A stretch of DNA of 64,000 nucleotides, taken from Robertkochia marina (GTDB taxonomy: Bacteria > Bacteroidota > Bacteroidia > Flavobacteriales > Flavobacteriaceae). The notes under the pieces were generated by a model, which worked only from the letters and a program-made list of their open reading frames with translations, made no database searches and had not been told where the DNA came from. Below, piece by piece: positions 8,601 through 15,737 of the stretch; position 1 is the first letter of the stretch, and each line of letters opens with the position of its first letter. The translations under genes and the position numbers were made by a program. Location of the stretch: the NCBI RefSeq assembly GCF_004799345.1, contig NZ_SSMC01000001.1:682001-746000 (forward strand). The letters run 5' to 3'.

Positions 8601-8722
8601 GTATAGGGAGGCATACTATCCCTCGAGAGAGAAACATAAAGACTAATGCCCAATAACATGATCGTACCCAGCACCGTGAAGGTGATGCGGTTTCTTTCAA
8701 TAGAAAATTGGGTGAGATTCAT
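5606..8722 (-). CDS. RND-family efflux permease (AcrB/MMPL-like inner-membrane pump)
   Basis: This full-length, 1038-residue RND transporter uses the proton gradient to export drugs, lipids or metals across the envelope with its adaptor and outer-membrane partners. It has the usual two-fold plan: a first helix at about 13-32, a large periplasmic loop to about 335, a six-helix block, a second large loop, and a final helix block, ending near residue 1020. Proton-relay helix 4 reads ALGMMVDNAIVVAE, with Asp402 kept and Asn403 where AcrB has a second Asp. The gene starts 4 bp after the adaptor gene ends, so it is the third gene of the operon. I cannot distinguish hydrophobic-compound export from other substrates by eye, but the loops look more like the HAE group than heavy-metal pumps. 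Confidence 0.93.
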   Translation of the reverse strand: MNLTQFSIERNRITFTVLGTIMLLGISLYVSLSRDSMPPYTVRVANIITKFPGAGPERTELLVTDRVEKIAQELPELKEMSSTSRTGLSVVTVTLKDEVSPDILQSVWDRLRRKLSSMEGLPEGVTPFLDDDGLGDVYGIVVGLTGEGFSYAELKEFADDIKDDMIKLPDAAKVELGGVQDERVFVEYEDAKLKEYGLSSSRLQNLITSTNILSSGGQINLDQERIILEPTGNFNSVDEIRDMLVPVGEQGTQMVALKDLARVEKGYIDPPSQVVSIEGERGISIHINLIEGANVVNLGEDVDKVVAEWEAKLPVGLKLTRMASMDTYIDDKINDFVVNLIQAVVIVLLVMLFFLGVRSGLVIASLIPMVIVMTLMIMGIMDIGLNQVTLAALIMALGMMVDNAIVVAETIMVKMDQGVPPKSAAIEACSELSIPLLISTLTTSAAFLAFYLAESTMGDIVGPIFVVISIALLSSWILALTVITLFCFLFLKPTKKEERKPSLIDKVLYKLKLRYKDLILVALSRKLLVVVGILGLFLLSLLGFSKIPFLFFPDSDRNLITVDINLPEGTRIEATQALIADLETYMRDSLQVNETREEGVLDWSAYIGAGPASYDLGYTPDEPNSNYAHILVNTSDATLNNFLIEKLDSYCFNTFPGADIKVAPLGSGGGGTSIEIKVSGEDPDALSDIALDIRKKLSAQPGTKNVKDDWGPKSKKFLINIDQNRAQMAGVTSQDIAISLQTILDGFKTGEYREDDKSIPILMRGDTDQQQSLESLETLNVYAQSTGKSVPLLQVASIIPLWQYAKVQRFDQERTINVSSELTADGNAAAIMQVMLPWLDEQQRSWPQDFYYQLGGDAKNSSENMGAVLRYLPLSGFIIVLLLIIQFNSFRKMIMIVLTIPLGIIGVVIGLLLFNQSFGFMPFLGVISLAGIVINNAIVLIDRMEMEQRELGRDPHDAIISACLQRFRPILLATFTTVLGLIPLYLSGGDMWEGMAVSIMVGLLFGTVITLLFIPSMYSLMYKVHYHDYEFDEALLEE

Positions 8723-8726
8723 GCAG

Positions 8727-9830
8727 TTATTCTTTATATAGTTTCACTTCTTGTCCGTCAAGCAGGGTTTGTAACCCGGCCGTGGCTATCTTCTGTCCGC
8801 GTTCCAGTCCTTCCCTCACCACAAAACCTTCCATAGTAAGTTCTCCAAGGGTTACGGGTTGTTTATTCACTATCAAGGCCGAATCACTTTCATTGATCAC
8901 AAAAACAAACCTTCCTTTGGTATCCTCTCCAACGGCATAGGTAGGTACAACCAATGCATCTTCCTGGATCTCATCTTCAGAAAAATTAAAGGTTACGCTG
9001 GCCGCCATGCCGCTTCTCACCTCCTCAGCCTTGTCAATCAATCGCACTCTAACGGGGTAGGTGGCAGTGGTTTCATCTACGGCAGGCGCCACTTCTGTGA
9101 CTTCTCCCTTATACACCTTTCCGGGTAGAGAGGTGAAACTGACCGACGCTCGCAGGCCTACTTTAACCTCATTGATAACACTTTCAGGAATACCGAGACT
9201 GATCTCCATATCGGTACCGGCATTGAGTACGGCTACCACCTGCCCGGGGCTTACATTTTCATCCACCTCTGCCGTGATGCCTGAAATAGTACCATTGGCA
9301 GGGGCATATAAAAATCCGTAGCGAATCTGTTCTTTTTGAATTTCCACACTGCGCTTAGCCGACTCATAACTCTGCTGGGCGGTTCTATAGGAGTTTCTGG
9401 CTGCCTCGAAATCGCTTAAGGAAAGACTCCCTTTTTCGTACAGGGTTTTCACCCTGTTAAGGTTGAGCTTGGCTGTATTCATTTGAGAAGTGGCACTATT
9501 TACCTGGGTCAGGGCTTGTTCGTATGCGAGTCGCGACTGCACATTGTCAAGCCTGGCCAACAGCTGACCTTTCTCTACCCTTTGCCCCAGGTTGATCTCA
9601 AAACTGGTAATGATACCACTGTTTCTAAAACTGAGATTGATGATCTTTTCTGTACGGGAGGTCCCACTGAATGTGCGTACCCTATCGCCTTTCAGATAAT
9701 CAACAGCTGTATATTTCACCGGGCGCAACACCTTAGGAGGAGCCTCCTCTTCTTTACACGAAAAACAGGTTAAAATTCCTGCGAGTATCAAAAAAAGGTG
9801 AAATCTATAGATGACAAGATGATGTTTCAT
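8727..9830 (-). CDS. RND efflux periplasmic adaptor (membrane-fusion lipoprotein)
   Basis: This adaptor bridges the RND permease and the TolC-type channel. I use the ATG at 9830 (367 residues). It follows the upstream stop by 4 bp, whereas the longer frame needs a TTG inside the upstream gene. The N-terminus is hydrophobic and ends CFSC, with Cys25 likely lipidated. The order is a lipoyl half-motif (GQRVEKGQLLARLD), a helical hairpin (about 95-160, rich in Q, N and S), the second lipoyl half (GTISGI..VSPGQVV), then beta-barrel and membrane-proximal domains. The size and order are those of the AcrA/HlyD_D23 type. It is the middle gene of the three-gene operon. Confidence 0.92.
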   Translation of the reverse strand: MKHHLVIYRFHLFLILAGILTCFSCKEEEAPPKVLRPVKYTAVDYLKGDRVRTFSGTSRTEKIINLSFRNSGIITSFEINLGQRVEKGQLLARLDNVQSRLAYEQALTQVNSATSQMNTAKLNLNRVKTLYEKGSLSLSDFEAARNSYRTAQQSYESAKRSVEIQKEQIRYGFLYAPANGTISGITAEVDENVSPGQVVAVLNAGTDMEISLGIPESVINEVKVGLRASVSFTSLPGKVYKGEVTEVAPAVDETTATYPVRVRLIDKAEEVRSGMAASVTFNFSEDEIQEDALVVPTYAVGEDTKGRFVFVINESDSALIVNKQPVTLGELTMEGFVVREGLERGQKIATAGLQTLLDGQEVKLYKE

Positions 9831-9834
9831 TGGC

Positions 9835-12180
9835 TTAGTATTGATCAAAAAATTCTATAAAACGCCGCTCAAATTCTGCGTTCTCTTCGGGAGTATGCAG
9901 TAAAAAACTATGTCCTATTAGCCTCTCAAGCTGGGTGGCGTTAAGTAAAAAGTTGTAGATCGCATTCGATTGGGCGAGTTGGGCACGCAAGAGGTTGTTT
10001 TGGGCATCTATAAGCTGTACGATGTTCACCGCACCGGCAGTGTACGACTCCCGTGTTAGTTCAAGGGCTTCCCTGGCGGCATCGGCCGATATCTCTGACA
10101 GTTTAATGTTGGATATTTGGTTGATCAGGTTTAAAACCACCTCTCGAATGGCAGTCTCATTATCCTGGGCCAGGCCTGCCTTCTGTATTTCCAGCTGGTC
10201 TTTCTGTATTTCTGCAGTCTGACGATTGATACTGAAATTATTTTGCTGAAAAATGGGCACTCTCAGATTGACGCCGGCGGTAAAAAAACCTTTCGGGCGA
10301 ATATCGCCTGCCCCGGCACCCCATTGGTTAAAATCATAATTATAAGCCCCTTGTAAGCCCAGTTCAGGCAATAATCTGCCCGTGGTGTTATACCTGATGT
10401 TTCTTTGTGTGGCTTCAAGCGACCGGTCGATCACCTTGAATTCAGGCAGGTTGGTTTTGCCTTCATTAACTAAAAACTCAATAAAGGGTTGGCGCATGCG
10501 AGGGTTGTCTAAAATTTCAGCCAGGTTACTGTAGTTATACGCTTCAAAGATTCCTTCTCCCAATTTGGCGTCCGCCACAGTTATCGGAGTCTCCAGGGGC
10601 ATATTGATCTGTCGGTTGATCTCTACATAGGCCAGTTGCAAGGCATTGGTAGCCTCAATAAGGTTCTGGGTGTTTTGTGCCATTTCACTTCGAAATCGCA
10701 ACATATCTGACCTTCCTGATTGTCCGGCCTGATAATTCAGTTCGGCCAGCTCCAGGTTTCTCAGGGTAAGATCTCTGTTTTCTCTTTGGATGTTCAGGTT
10801 GATCTTAGCGATCAGGGCATTAAAGTATAAAGCTGATACCTGTAGAATCGCATCGAGGTTGGCCACGTTAAAGCGTTCCTGCTGGGCTTCCCTCAAACGC
10901 TTTTGAATACTGATCCCGGCGTTTGCGGCTTCTGAAAAAACGAGTTGATTTAGAAATACATTGCCCAGTAAAGCGTACTCAGGAAGTATCACCTCAAAGG
11001 TTCTTGCCGCATCCCGGTAATTCGCCTGAGCCCCTGCCCCCACTTCCGGCAAATAGGTGCTTGCTGCCAGTTTTACCTCCTGCCCAAGCAGGTCGACATC
11101 TCTCTGGCTTGCCTGTAGTTGCAGGTTTTCTACCAGGGTCATGTCTATAAGATCGAGCAGATCATAGGTAGTTACCCTGCCCGACTCAATAATAGATCCT
11201 ACAATATTAGTCCCTGCTAATAAACTGTATTTTAAGGGTAATTCCAGCCGGATAAGCGTGTTGATGTTTAAGGTGAGTTTTTTACTCAGGTCCAATTGTA
11301 CCGGCATGGTTTCCAGGGGAGTCCCACTAATATACTCCTGAATGCTGAGGGCGATCCTTCTGAAGATGCGTGTGAAATTCTCAGAACTCTGGTTGGTTCC
11401 TAATATTCCCGATTCTACATCATTGGCAAAGGAAGAGGTAAAGGAAGGGAGTTTTCTTTCCAGAAAAAGGTCGGCAAGGTATTTTATGTCTTTATCGGTG
11501 AGATAAAAGGCCTCGGCCAGGTACACAGCATCAATATCATCTGATAACCGGGCAGCAACGTCTTCTGCATTATTGTAAAATATTAGCTCATAGTCTATGC
11601 CCAATCTGCTGGTAATTTCATCGAAATAGTTTTTTAAGGCCAGTGATTCATAGAAATCCCTCCTGAGTACAATGCCTGCCTTTTTAAACCTTGTCAGATT
11701 ATGAAATGTTTCCAGGTCGTTACTCATAGATTGTGAAGTTACCAGGTAGAGAAAATTGGTGATTCCCGAGCCCTCGCCCTTCAAGGGCAGTTCTAACCCC
11801 GGGGCATTAACTCCTGCCATTGAGATCACAGGCTTCGTAAATTGGAGGTCATCGAACAATAAACTGTTATTCATGGTGCCGAAGCTCAGAATTAGATCGG
11901 CATCAGACTGCTGCAATTCCCGGTATTGTTTCCTGGCGAGCTCCAGGTCAAGTTGGTTGACCTTAAGAAGAGAAGGCGGAAAAAGCACCTCAGCATCTTC
12001 TCCTACCACCCTGCGAATCTCCATTTTAAGCTCTTCGATTAGATTTTCGGTTTCAGAACTAGACACCTCCAGCATCAGACCAATACGAAATTGCTGAGAT
12101 TCCTGTCCCAAAGCAATCATCGCAATAAAGAAAGTAAAGACAAAGAAGAGAATTTTTTGCAGAAGACTATTTATAACCAT
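9835..12180 (-). CDS. TolC-family outer-membrane channel with N-terminal substrate-binding-like domain
   Basis: At 781 residues this is about 300 longer than a usual TolC protein. After a signal peptide (about 1-25), residues about 30-320 resemble a type I periplasmic binding protein of the ABC_sub_bind group: an opening FRIGLMLEVS, then LILSFGTMNNSLL, KPVISMAGVN, KKAGIVLRRDFYE, IDAVYLAEAFYLT and KLPSFTSSFANDVESGILG. From about 335 to the end there are two outer-membrane efflux (OEP) repeats, with long heptad-like helices such as the segment near LNRQINMPLETP and the closing ESYTAGAVNIVQLIDAQNNLLRAQLAQSNA. It is the first gene of the operon, so channel, adaptor and pump are made together. The fusion suggests that the channel carries its own ligand sensor. 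This domain call rests on motif reading only. Confidence 0.85.
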   Translation of the reverse strand: MVINSLLQKILFFVFTFFIAMIALGQESQQFRIGLMLEVSSSETENLIEELKMEIRRVVGEDAEVLFPPSLLKVNQLDLELARKQYRELQQSDADLILSFGTMNNSLLFDDLQFTKPVISMAGVNAPGLELPLKGEGSGITNFLYLVTSQSMSNDLETFHNLTRFKKAGIVLRRDFYESLALKNYFDEITSRLGIDYELIFYNNAEDVAARLSDDIDAVYLAEAFYLTDKDIKYLADLFLERKLPSFTSSFANDVESGILGTNQSSENFTRIFRRIALSIQEYISGTPLETMPVQLDLSKKLTLNINTLIRLELPLKYSLLAGTNIVGSIIESGRVTTYDLLDLIDMTLVENLQLQASQRDVDLLGQEVKLAASTYLPEVGAGAQANYRDAARTFEVILPEYALLGNVFLNQLVFSEAANAGISIQKRLREAQQERFNVANLDAILQVSALYFNALIAKINLNIQRENRDLTLRNLELAELNYQAGQSGRSDMLRFRSEMAQNTQNLIEATNALQLAYVEINRQINMPLETPITVADAKLGEGIFEAYNYSNLAEILDNPRMRQPFIEFLVNEGKTNLPEFKVIDRSLEATQRNIRYNTTGRLLPELGLQGAYNYDFNQWGAGAGDIRPKGFFTAGVNLRVPIFQQNNFSINRQTAEIQKDQLEIQKAGLAQDNETAIREVVLNLINQISNIKLSEISADAAREALELTRESYTAGAVNIVQLIDAQNNLLRAQLAQSNAIYNFLLNATQLERLIGHSFLLHTPEENAEFERRFIEFFDQY

Positions 12181-12421
12181 TCCTGCCGGATATTTTTGAC
12201 AGAAAAAGTTACAGAAATTATATTTTAACTCACTGATTTACAATGATTAAACGACGAGATGCTTTAAAAAACATTTCTTCTGCGAAATTCAGTAAGGAAT
12301 GATTGTGAGTAGATGAATGTTGGATGATAAATTATAAATGGTAGGTTATAGATTTTGGGCTGTGGGCTTTGGAATTTGATTGATTCCCCTTCAACTTCAT
12401 AGCCGCATAACGGTATAACTA

Positions 12422-13402
12422 TTACTCCAACAACCTGGCAAGGCTCTCTTCATCCACCGTCAACAAGCCAACCTTGGGTAGCCTGCGGGTAAGTTCACGC
12501 CAATTTGAATCTCCTGCATAAACAGGTTTCAACATCTCAACGGCCTTGTCGATGTCGCCATCGTTCGCCAGGGTAATGGCTGTCCAGTATTGCATCTCCA
12601 GGTTATCGGGAAACATATTCATGGCTGCATTGTAGGCCTCCATCGCTGCCTTCATTTCTCCTTTTTCCACATAGAGATCTCCCCGGTTCATATGTTCATA
12701 GGCCCGATGTACTTTTAGCAGCCTGGATAGTTCGCCTATAGGGTCCTGGTGGTCATCTACCCTCAGGTCTACCAATCGGTCGCTCCAGGGTTCCCCTGTG
12801 GCTTCTCCTCTTACTACCAATAGTGCGGCCGATTGTTTCCCGCGGATGTCGCCTCCGGCTTTTTGAGCTGCCTGTAGTACGGCAACCATGCGCTCTGCCA
12901 GGGGTAGCTCTGCGTTCGCCTTCCACGAGGCTTCCATGGCCGGCACTACGCCGTATGTGAGCATCATATTCGCCTGCACAGAGAAATTCTCTCCATTGGC
13001 ATGACCTGCAAAATCAATACATTTTTCTCCGGTATGAGTGGCCACTTTTCCCTTGGAATTCAACAAGGCTAACTGACGGAAATCACGGCCTTCATCTGCA
13101 TTGAGCAATGCATCTGCAGCCTCCCCGGGCGACTTTCCCTCTTTCATCAGGGCCAATCCGTTGGGGCCAAAACTCTGGTTCACGAACGACTGGGTAGCTA
13201 CCACCCCCACTCCGGCCTCGCCCCAGGCCACTACAGTACCCACAGAAAACCAATGCGATTGCACGGCCACTGCCATCTCACCGGTATTGGCATCGCGGGC
13301 CACAATAGAAAAGGTGTGAGCAAAAGGATCGGTGGGCTTATTTTGCGCATGCACAGATATACTCAGGAAAAACAAGAGTGTTGACGACAGAATTCTTTTC
13401 AT
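12422..13402 (-). CDS. DUF1028-family exported protein with C-terminal TPR-like helices
   Basis: From the ATG at 13402 the product has 326 residues. A longer frame reaching 13474 would place 24 residues ahead of a clear signal peptide (1-20, ending SVHAQ). Residues about 28-225 match DUF1028, an Ntn-hydrolase-like family: HTFSIVARDANTGEMAVAVQSHWFSVG, with GEAGVGVVATQSFVN following. The remaining hundred residues are helical, with a TPR-like unit (RGDLYVEKGEMKAAMEAYNAAMNMFP). The biochemical role of DUF1028 is not established, so none is given. It is a single gene, divergent from the cytochrome c gene; no sharp promoter is seen. Confidence 0.87.
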   Translation of the reverse strand: MKRILSSTLLFFLSISVHAQNKPTDPFAHTFSIVARDANTGEMAVAVQSHWFSVGTVVAWGEAGVGVVATQSFVNQSFGPNGLALMKEGKSPGEAADALLNADEGRDFRQLALLNSKGKVATHTGEKCIDFAGHANGENFSVQANMMLTYGVVPAMEASWKANAELPLAERMVAVLQAAQKAGGDIRGKQSAALLVVRGEATGEPWSDRLVDLRVDDHQDPIGELSRLLKVHRAYEHMNRGDLYVEKGEMKAAMEAYNAAMNMFPDNLEMQYWTAITLANDGDIDKAVEMLKPVYAGDSNWRELTRRLPKVGLLTVDEESLARLLE

Positions 13403-13522
13403 AGCTGGAATTTTTGTTCCCCTAAATTTAAAAAGAAATGTCAACCATAACCTGCAGATCATGACATTGGTCATTACCCCTTCCCTATACAGCCATTAAT
13501 TTGCAGGTAAATACCGGTTATC

Positions 13523-14017
13523 ATGAAAATACATCAGCTGATACTGCTTGTCCTCCTCGCCTTTTTTGTAACCCATTGCGACACGCAAAAAAAGGAAAAA
13601 GAAGGTTTTCAATATGAACAAAGCGTTTCCAAAAAGACAACCCTGCCAGACGCGCCTGCTTCAAAACCCTCTGAAACGGTAGACCTGAGCACCAAGGGTA
13701 TCGGGCCGGTAAGCAAGGTAAATATTGCCTCTGAGATCGACATAGATATGGCTAAAAAAGGAGAGGCGCACTTTAAAAGGGTATGCCTGGCCTGTCACCT
13801 GCCAGATCAAAGAATGTTAGGACCCGCCATGAAAGGGATAACCGGGCGAAGAACCCCTGAATGGATCATGAACATGATCATCAATCCACAGGAAATGGCA
13901 CTAAAGGATTCTTTGGCTAATGCCCTTTTAAAGGAATATAATCAATCTATCATGCCTAATCAGAACATCACCGAAGAAGAGGCCAGGGCCATGCTGGAGT
14001 ATTTCAGGACGCTTTAA
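13523..14017 (+). CDS. Monohaem cytochrome c lipoprotein
   Basis: The product has 164 residues. The hydrophobic start ends FFVTHC, so Cys19 could be lipid-anchored, although His just before it is unusual. A low-complexity linker rich in K, E, S and P (20-70) leads to a class I cytochrome c domain. The single haem-binding motif is CLACH (88-92). SIMPNQ supplies a methionine (144) suited as the second axial ligand, and the LEYFRTL end is typical. Such small lipoprotein cytochromes pass electrons in the periplasm, usually to or from a respiratory complex or an exported oxidoreductase. No partner is encoded nearby. A near-consensus -7 box (TTAATTTG) lies about 25 bp before the start. Confidence 0.9.
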   Translation: MKIHQLILLVLLAFFVTHCDTQKKEKEGFQYEQSVSKKTTLPDAPASKPSETVDLSTKGIGPVSKVNIASEIDIDMAKKGEAHFKRVCLACHLPDQRMLGPAMKGITGRRTPEWIMNMIINPQEMALKDSLANALLKEYNQSIMPNQNITEEEARAMLEYFRTL

Positions 14018-14022
14018 TATTT

Positions 14023-14056
14023 GAGAGTGGAGAGTGGAGAGTGGAGAGTCGAGAAT
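14023..14056. repeat. Short tandem repeat, unit GAGAGTGG
   Basis: About four units of an 8-bp motif (GAGAGTGG, last unit degenerate) follow directly after the cytochrome c stop codon. Similar short tandem runs of other 8-10-bp units occur in several gaps of the window. Confidence 0.7.
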
Positions 14057-14101
14057 CGTGGGGGCGGGAATGAAATATTAATACATTGATAGGCGTACAA
14101 C

Positions 14102-14644
14102 CTATCCCTTTAAGTCATTTTTGGAAAACATTCCCTTGTTGAATTCTTTAGATTTTCCCTTAGGGATGGACAAGGATCGCCAATTTTCACCGCAGATCAT
14201 TTTGGCAAGGAGCACGATCTGCCCAATGTGATAGGCATAATGCCCGAGTTGTCTGTTCAACGCCTCCACAACAGTATGGGGCTCTTTTCTAATGTATACG
14301 ATCCTTTCCAGGTCTGCTTCTACTAAGGGTTCGATGTTTTTGAATAGACACTGCCACCCTTCTTCCCAGCGTATCATTAAAGATGCTCTATCGCTGTTCT
14401 CTGATTCCACCTTGAACTCTTTATCTCTTTCCCTCCAGGGCTTCTCGCCATCAGACGTCAGGAAATCGGTAAATCTCGAAAGCATATTTCCGGAGATGTG
14501 TTTCACGATCACATAAACACTATTGCCGGTTTCATTGACCTGCCAGTGTAATTGGTTATCGGGAATTTGTTCCAGGGCATCCTCTCCCAGTTGCTTGTAG
14601 AACCGGAAACGTTCAACGATGGAATGTAAATAGGAGGATGGCAT
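14102..14644 (-). CDS. DinB-like protein (DUF1572)
   Basis: The product has 180 residues from the ATG at 14644. DinB-superfamily proteins are four-helix bundles that often bind a metal through three histidines. Visible here are VKHISGNMLSRFTDFL (first His), GHYAYHIGQIVLLAKM (two more His in the third helix) and the DUF1572 C-terminal signature SIPKGKSKEFN. Members include thiol-dependent transferases, but most are uncharacterised, so no reaction is given. It is minus-strand, like the GNAT gene upstream of it. The two are separated by 262 bp that contain a family B repeat, so they are probably separate transcripts. Confidence 0.85.
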   Translation of the reverse strand: MPSSYLHSIVERFRFYKQLGEDALEQIPDNQLHWQVNETGNSVYVIVKHISGNMLSRFTDFLTSDGEKPWRERDKEFKVESENSDRASLMIRWEEGWQCLFKNIEPLVEADLERIVYIRKEPHTVVEALNRQLGHYAYHIGQIVLLAKMICGENWRSLSIPKGKSKEFNKGMFSKNDLKG

Positions 14645-14767
14645 CTCACTAAGTTACGGGATATTTCGGATTTTATTTTTTATCCGGAAGTGCTAAGGAA
14701 ATCCCCTTCCGCTTGCGCTTTTGCGCATCGACATTCGCCATGGTCTTTTCTCTCTTCCCCACCCTAA

Positions 14768-14836
14768 AGAGAGGAGCGAACGGTCGTAAAAGGTCTGGTA
14801 GACCTTTTACAGAGAGCTGCCAGCTGGAGCGGTGGC
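14768..14836 (-). repeat. Palindromic repeat family B, copy 2
   Basis: The hairpin is perfect: GTAAAAGGTCT (14786-14796), loop ggt, AGACCTTTTAC (14800-14810). It is flanked by the family B caps GGAGCGAACGG on one side and GCCAGCTGGAGCGGTGG on the other. The arms differ in sequence from copies 1 and 5, but pairing is preserved. Confidence 0.65.
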
Positions 14837-14906
14837 ATGCGAACCTTTCATAATTGGGGGGGCAGGTGGTGCGAGGGAGACATATCCACGGCGCTGACAG
14901 AAGGGG

Positions 14907-15434
14907 TTAACCACAATCTTTCGGGGTTAACGCAAAAACAAGTTTATCTTTAATTTTAGCTACCTTCCGGGCCCCCAACTTTTTCAAAGCGTGCTGCGAT
15001 CTGAAATTCTTTTCAAAGACATCGAAATACACCGTGGTCACCTTTTGAAAGGCATGGTTGAGCATTAAATTTTTTACTCTGCGGTTGATTCCTGTTCCCC
15101 AGCATGCACGGGCCAGAAAGGTGTAGCCTATACGCACCTCCTTTAGTCCGGGATCATATTTGTAAAACCTGGTTCCACCTATAACTGCTCCTGTCCTTTT
15201 ATCTATGATCAGGTACATCCCCAGTTCATTGGCCATCCCGTCTGCAAAGAACTGTTTAAAAACCTCTTCCTTCCATCGGTCATGAGCGTTGTGCTGCTTC
15301 CAGATGAGCGGGTCGGAAGCCACGGCAAATAAGGTTTCAAAATCTGAAGAAGCAGCCGGTTTCAGCAGCAAGAATTCATCTTGCAATTCCATTCTGAAAA
15401 ATAGCTTCTCGGTATTTGCGGCCATTGGTCTCAT
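14907..15434 (-). CDS. GNAT N-acetyltransferase (RimJ/RimL-like)
   Basis: The product has 175 residues. The middle holds the GNAT acetyl-CoA region in the RimJ/RimL style: GAVIGGTRFYKYDP, EVRIGYTFLARACWGTGINRRVKNLML, then the strand VTTVYFDVFEKNFRSQHALKKLGARKVA with the typical N..S..A..KLG pattern. The acetyl acceptor is unknown. The ATG at 15434 is 4 bp after the stop of a broken coding fragment (15439-15685) in the same orientation, so the two probably formed one operon. A second ATG three codons later would also serve as the start. It is followed by a repeat and the DinB-like gene. Confidence 0.85.
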   Translation of the reverse strand: MRPMAANTEKLFFRMELQDEFLLLKPAASSDFETLFAVASDPLIWKQHNAHDRWKEEVFKQFFADGMANELGMYLIIDKRTGAVIGGTRFYKYDPGLKEVRIGYTFLARACWGTGINRRVKNLMLNHAFQKVTTVYFDVFEKNFRSQHALKKLGARKVAKIKDKLVFALTPKDCG

Positions 15435-15438
15435 TAGT

Positions 15439-15685
15439 CTAATACTGGATTGAAAACTTAGTGGCTAATTTAATGGTAAAATTAACTCCATCATCCACCA
15501 AAAAGCCATGATCTCTGTTTCTGATCTGTTCCAAAATCCAATGCCACAGAGGGTATTCCGTTAGGTCATTTGAACCCTTTATTAATGTGCCCCATTCAGA
15601 TTCCGGTGCGGCTTCGGTAAAGATTTAGTGTTAACATTTATCGGCATTATTCGTCTTTTATCTTCTTGAAAGTCAAATTATTCAT
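15439..15685 (-). pseudogene. Broken coding fragment upstream of the GNAT gene
   Basis: On the minus strand, 61 codons are open from 15624 to the TAG at 15441-15439. They read like real protein (ESEWGTLIKGSNDLTEYP, WHWILEQIRNRDHGF, then VDDGVNFTIKLATKF) but have no start codon. Further upstream an ATG at 15685 begins MNNLTFKKIKDE, which looks like a genuine N-terminus, but runs into TAA in another frame. The simplest reading is one small gene damaged by a frameshift or a short deletion near 15630-15650. The stop sits 4 bp before the GNAT start, typical of coupled genes. I do not recognise the family. A sequencing error is an alternative. Confidence 0.4.
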
Positions 15686-15737
15686 GTTTATGTAAATTTT
15701 CTCTATTTTAAGCTAACAATCATTTAAACAATCAGTT

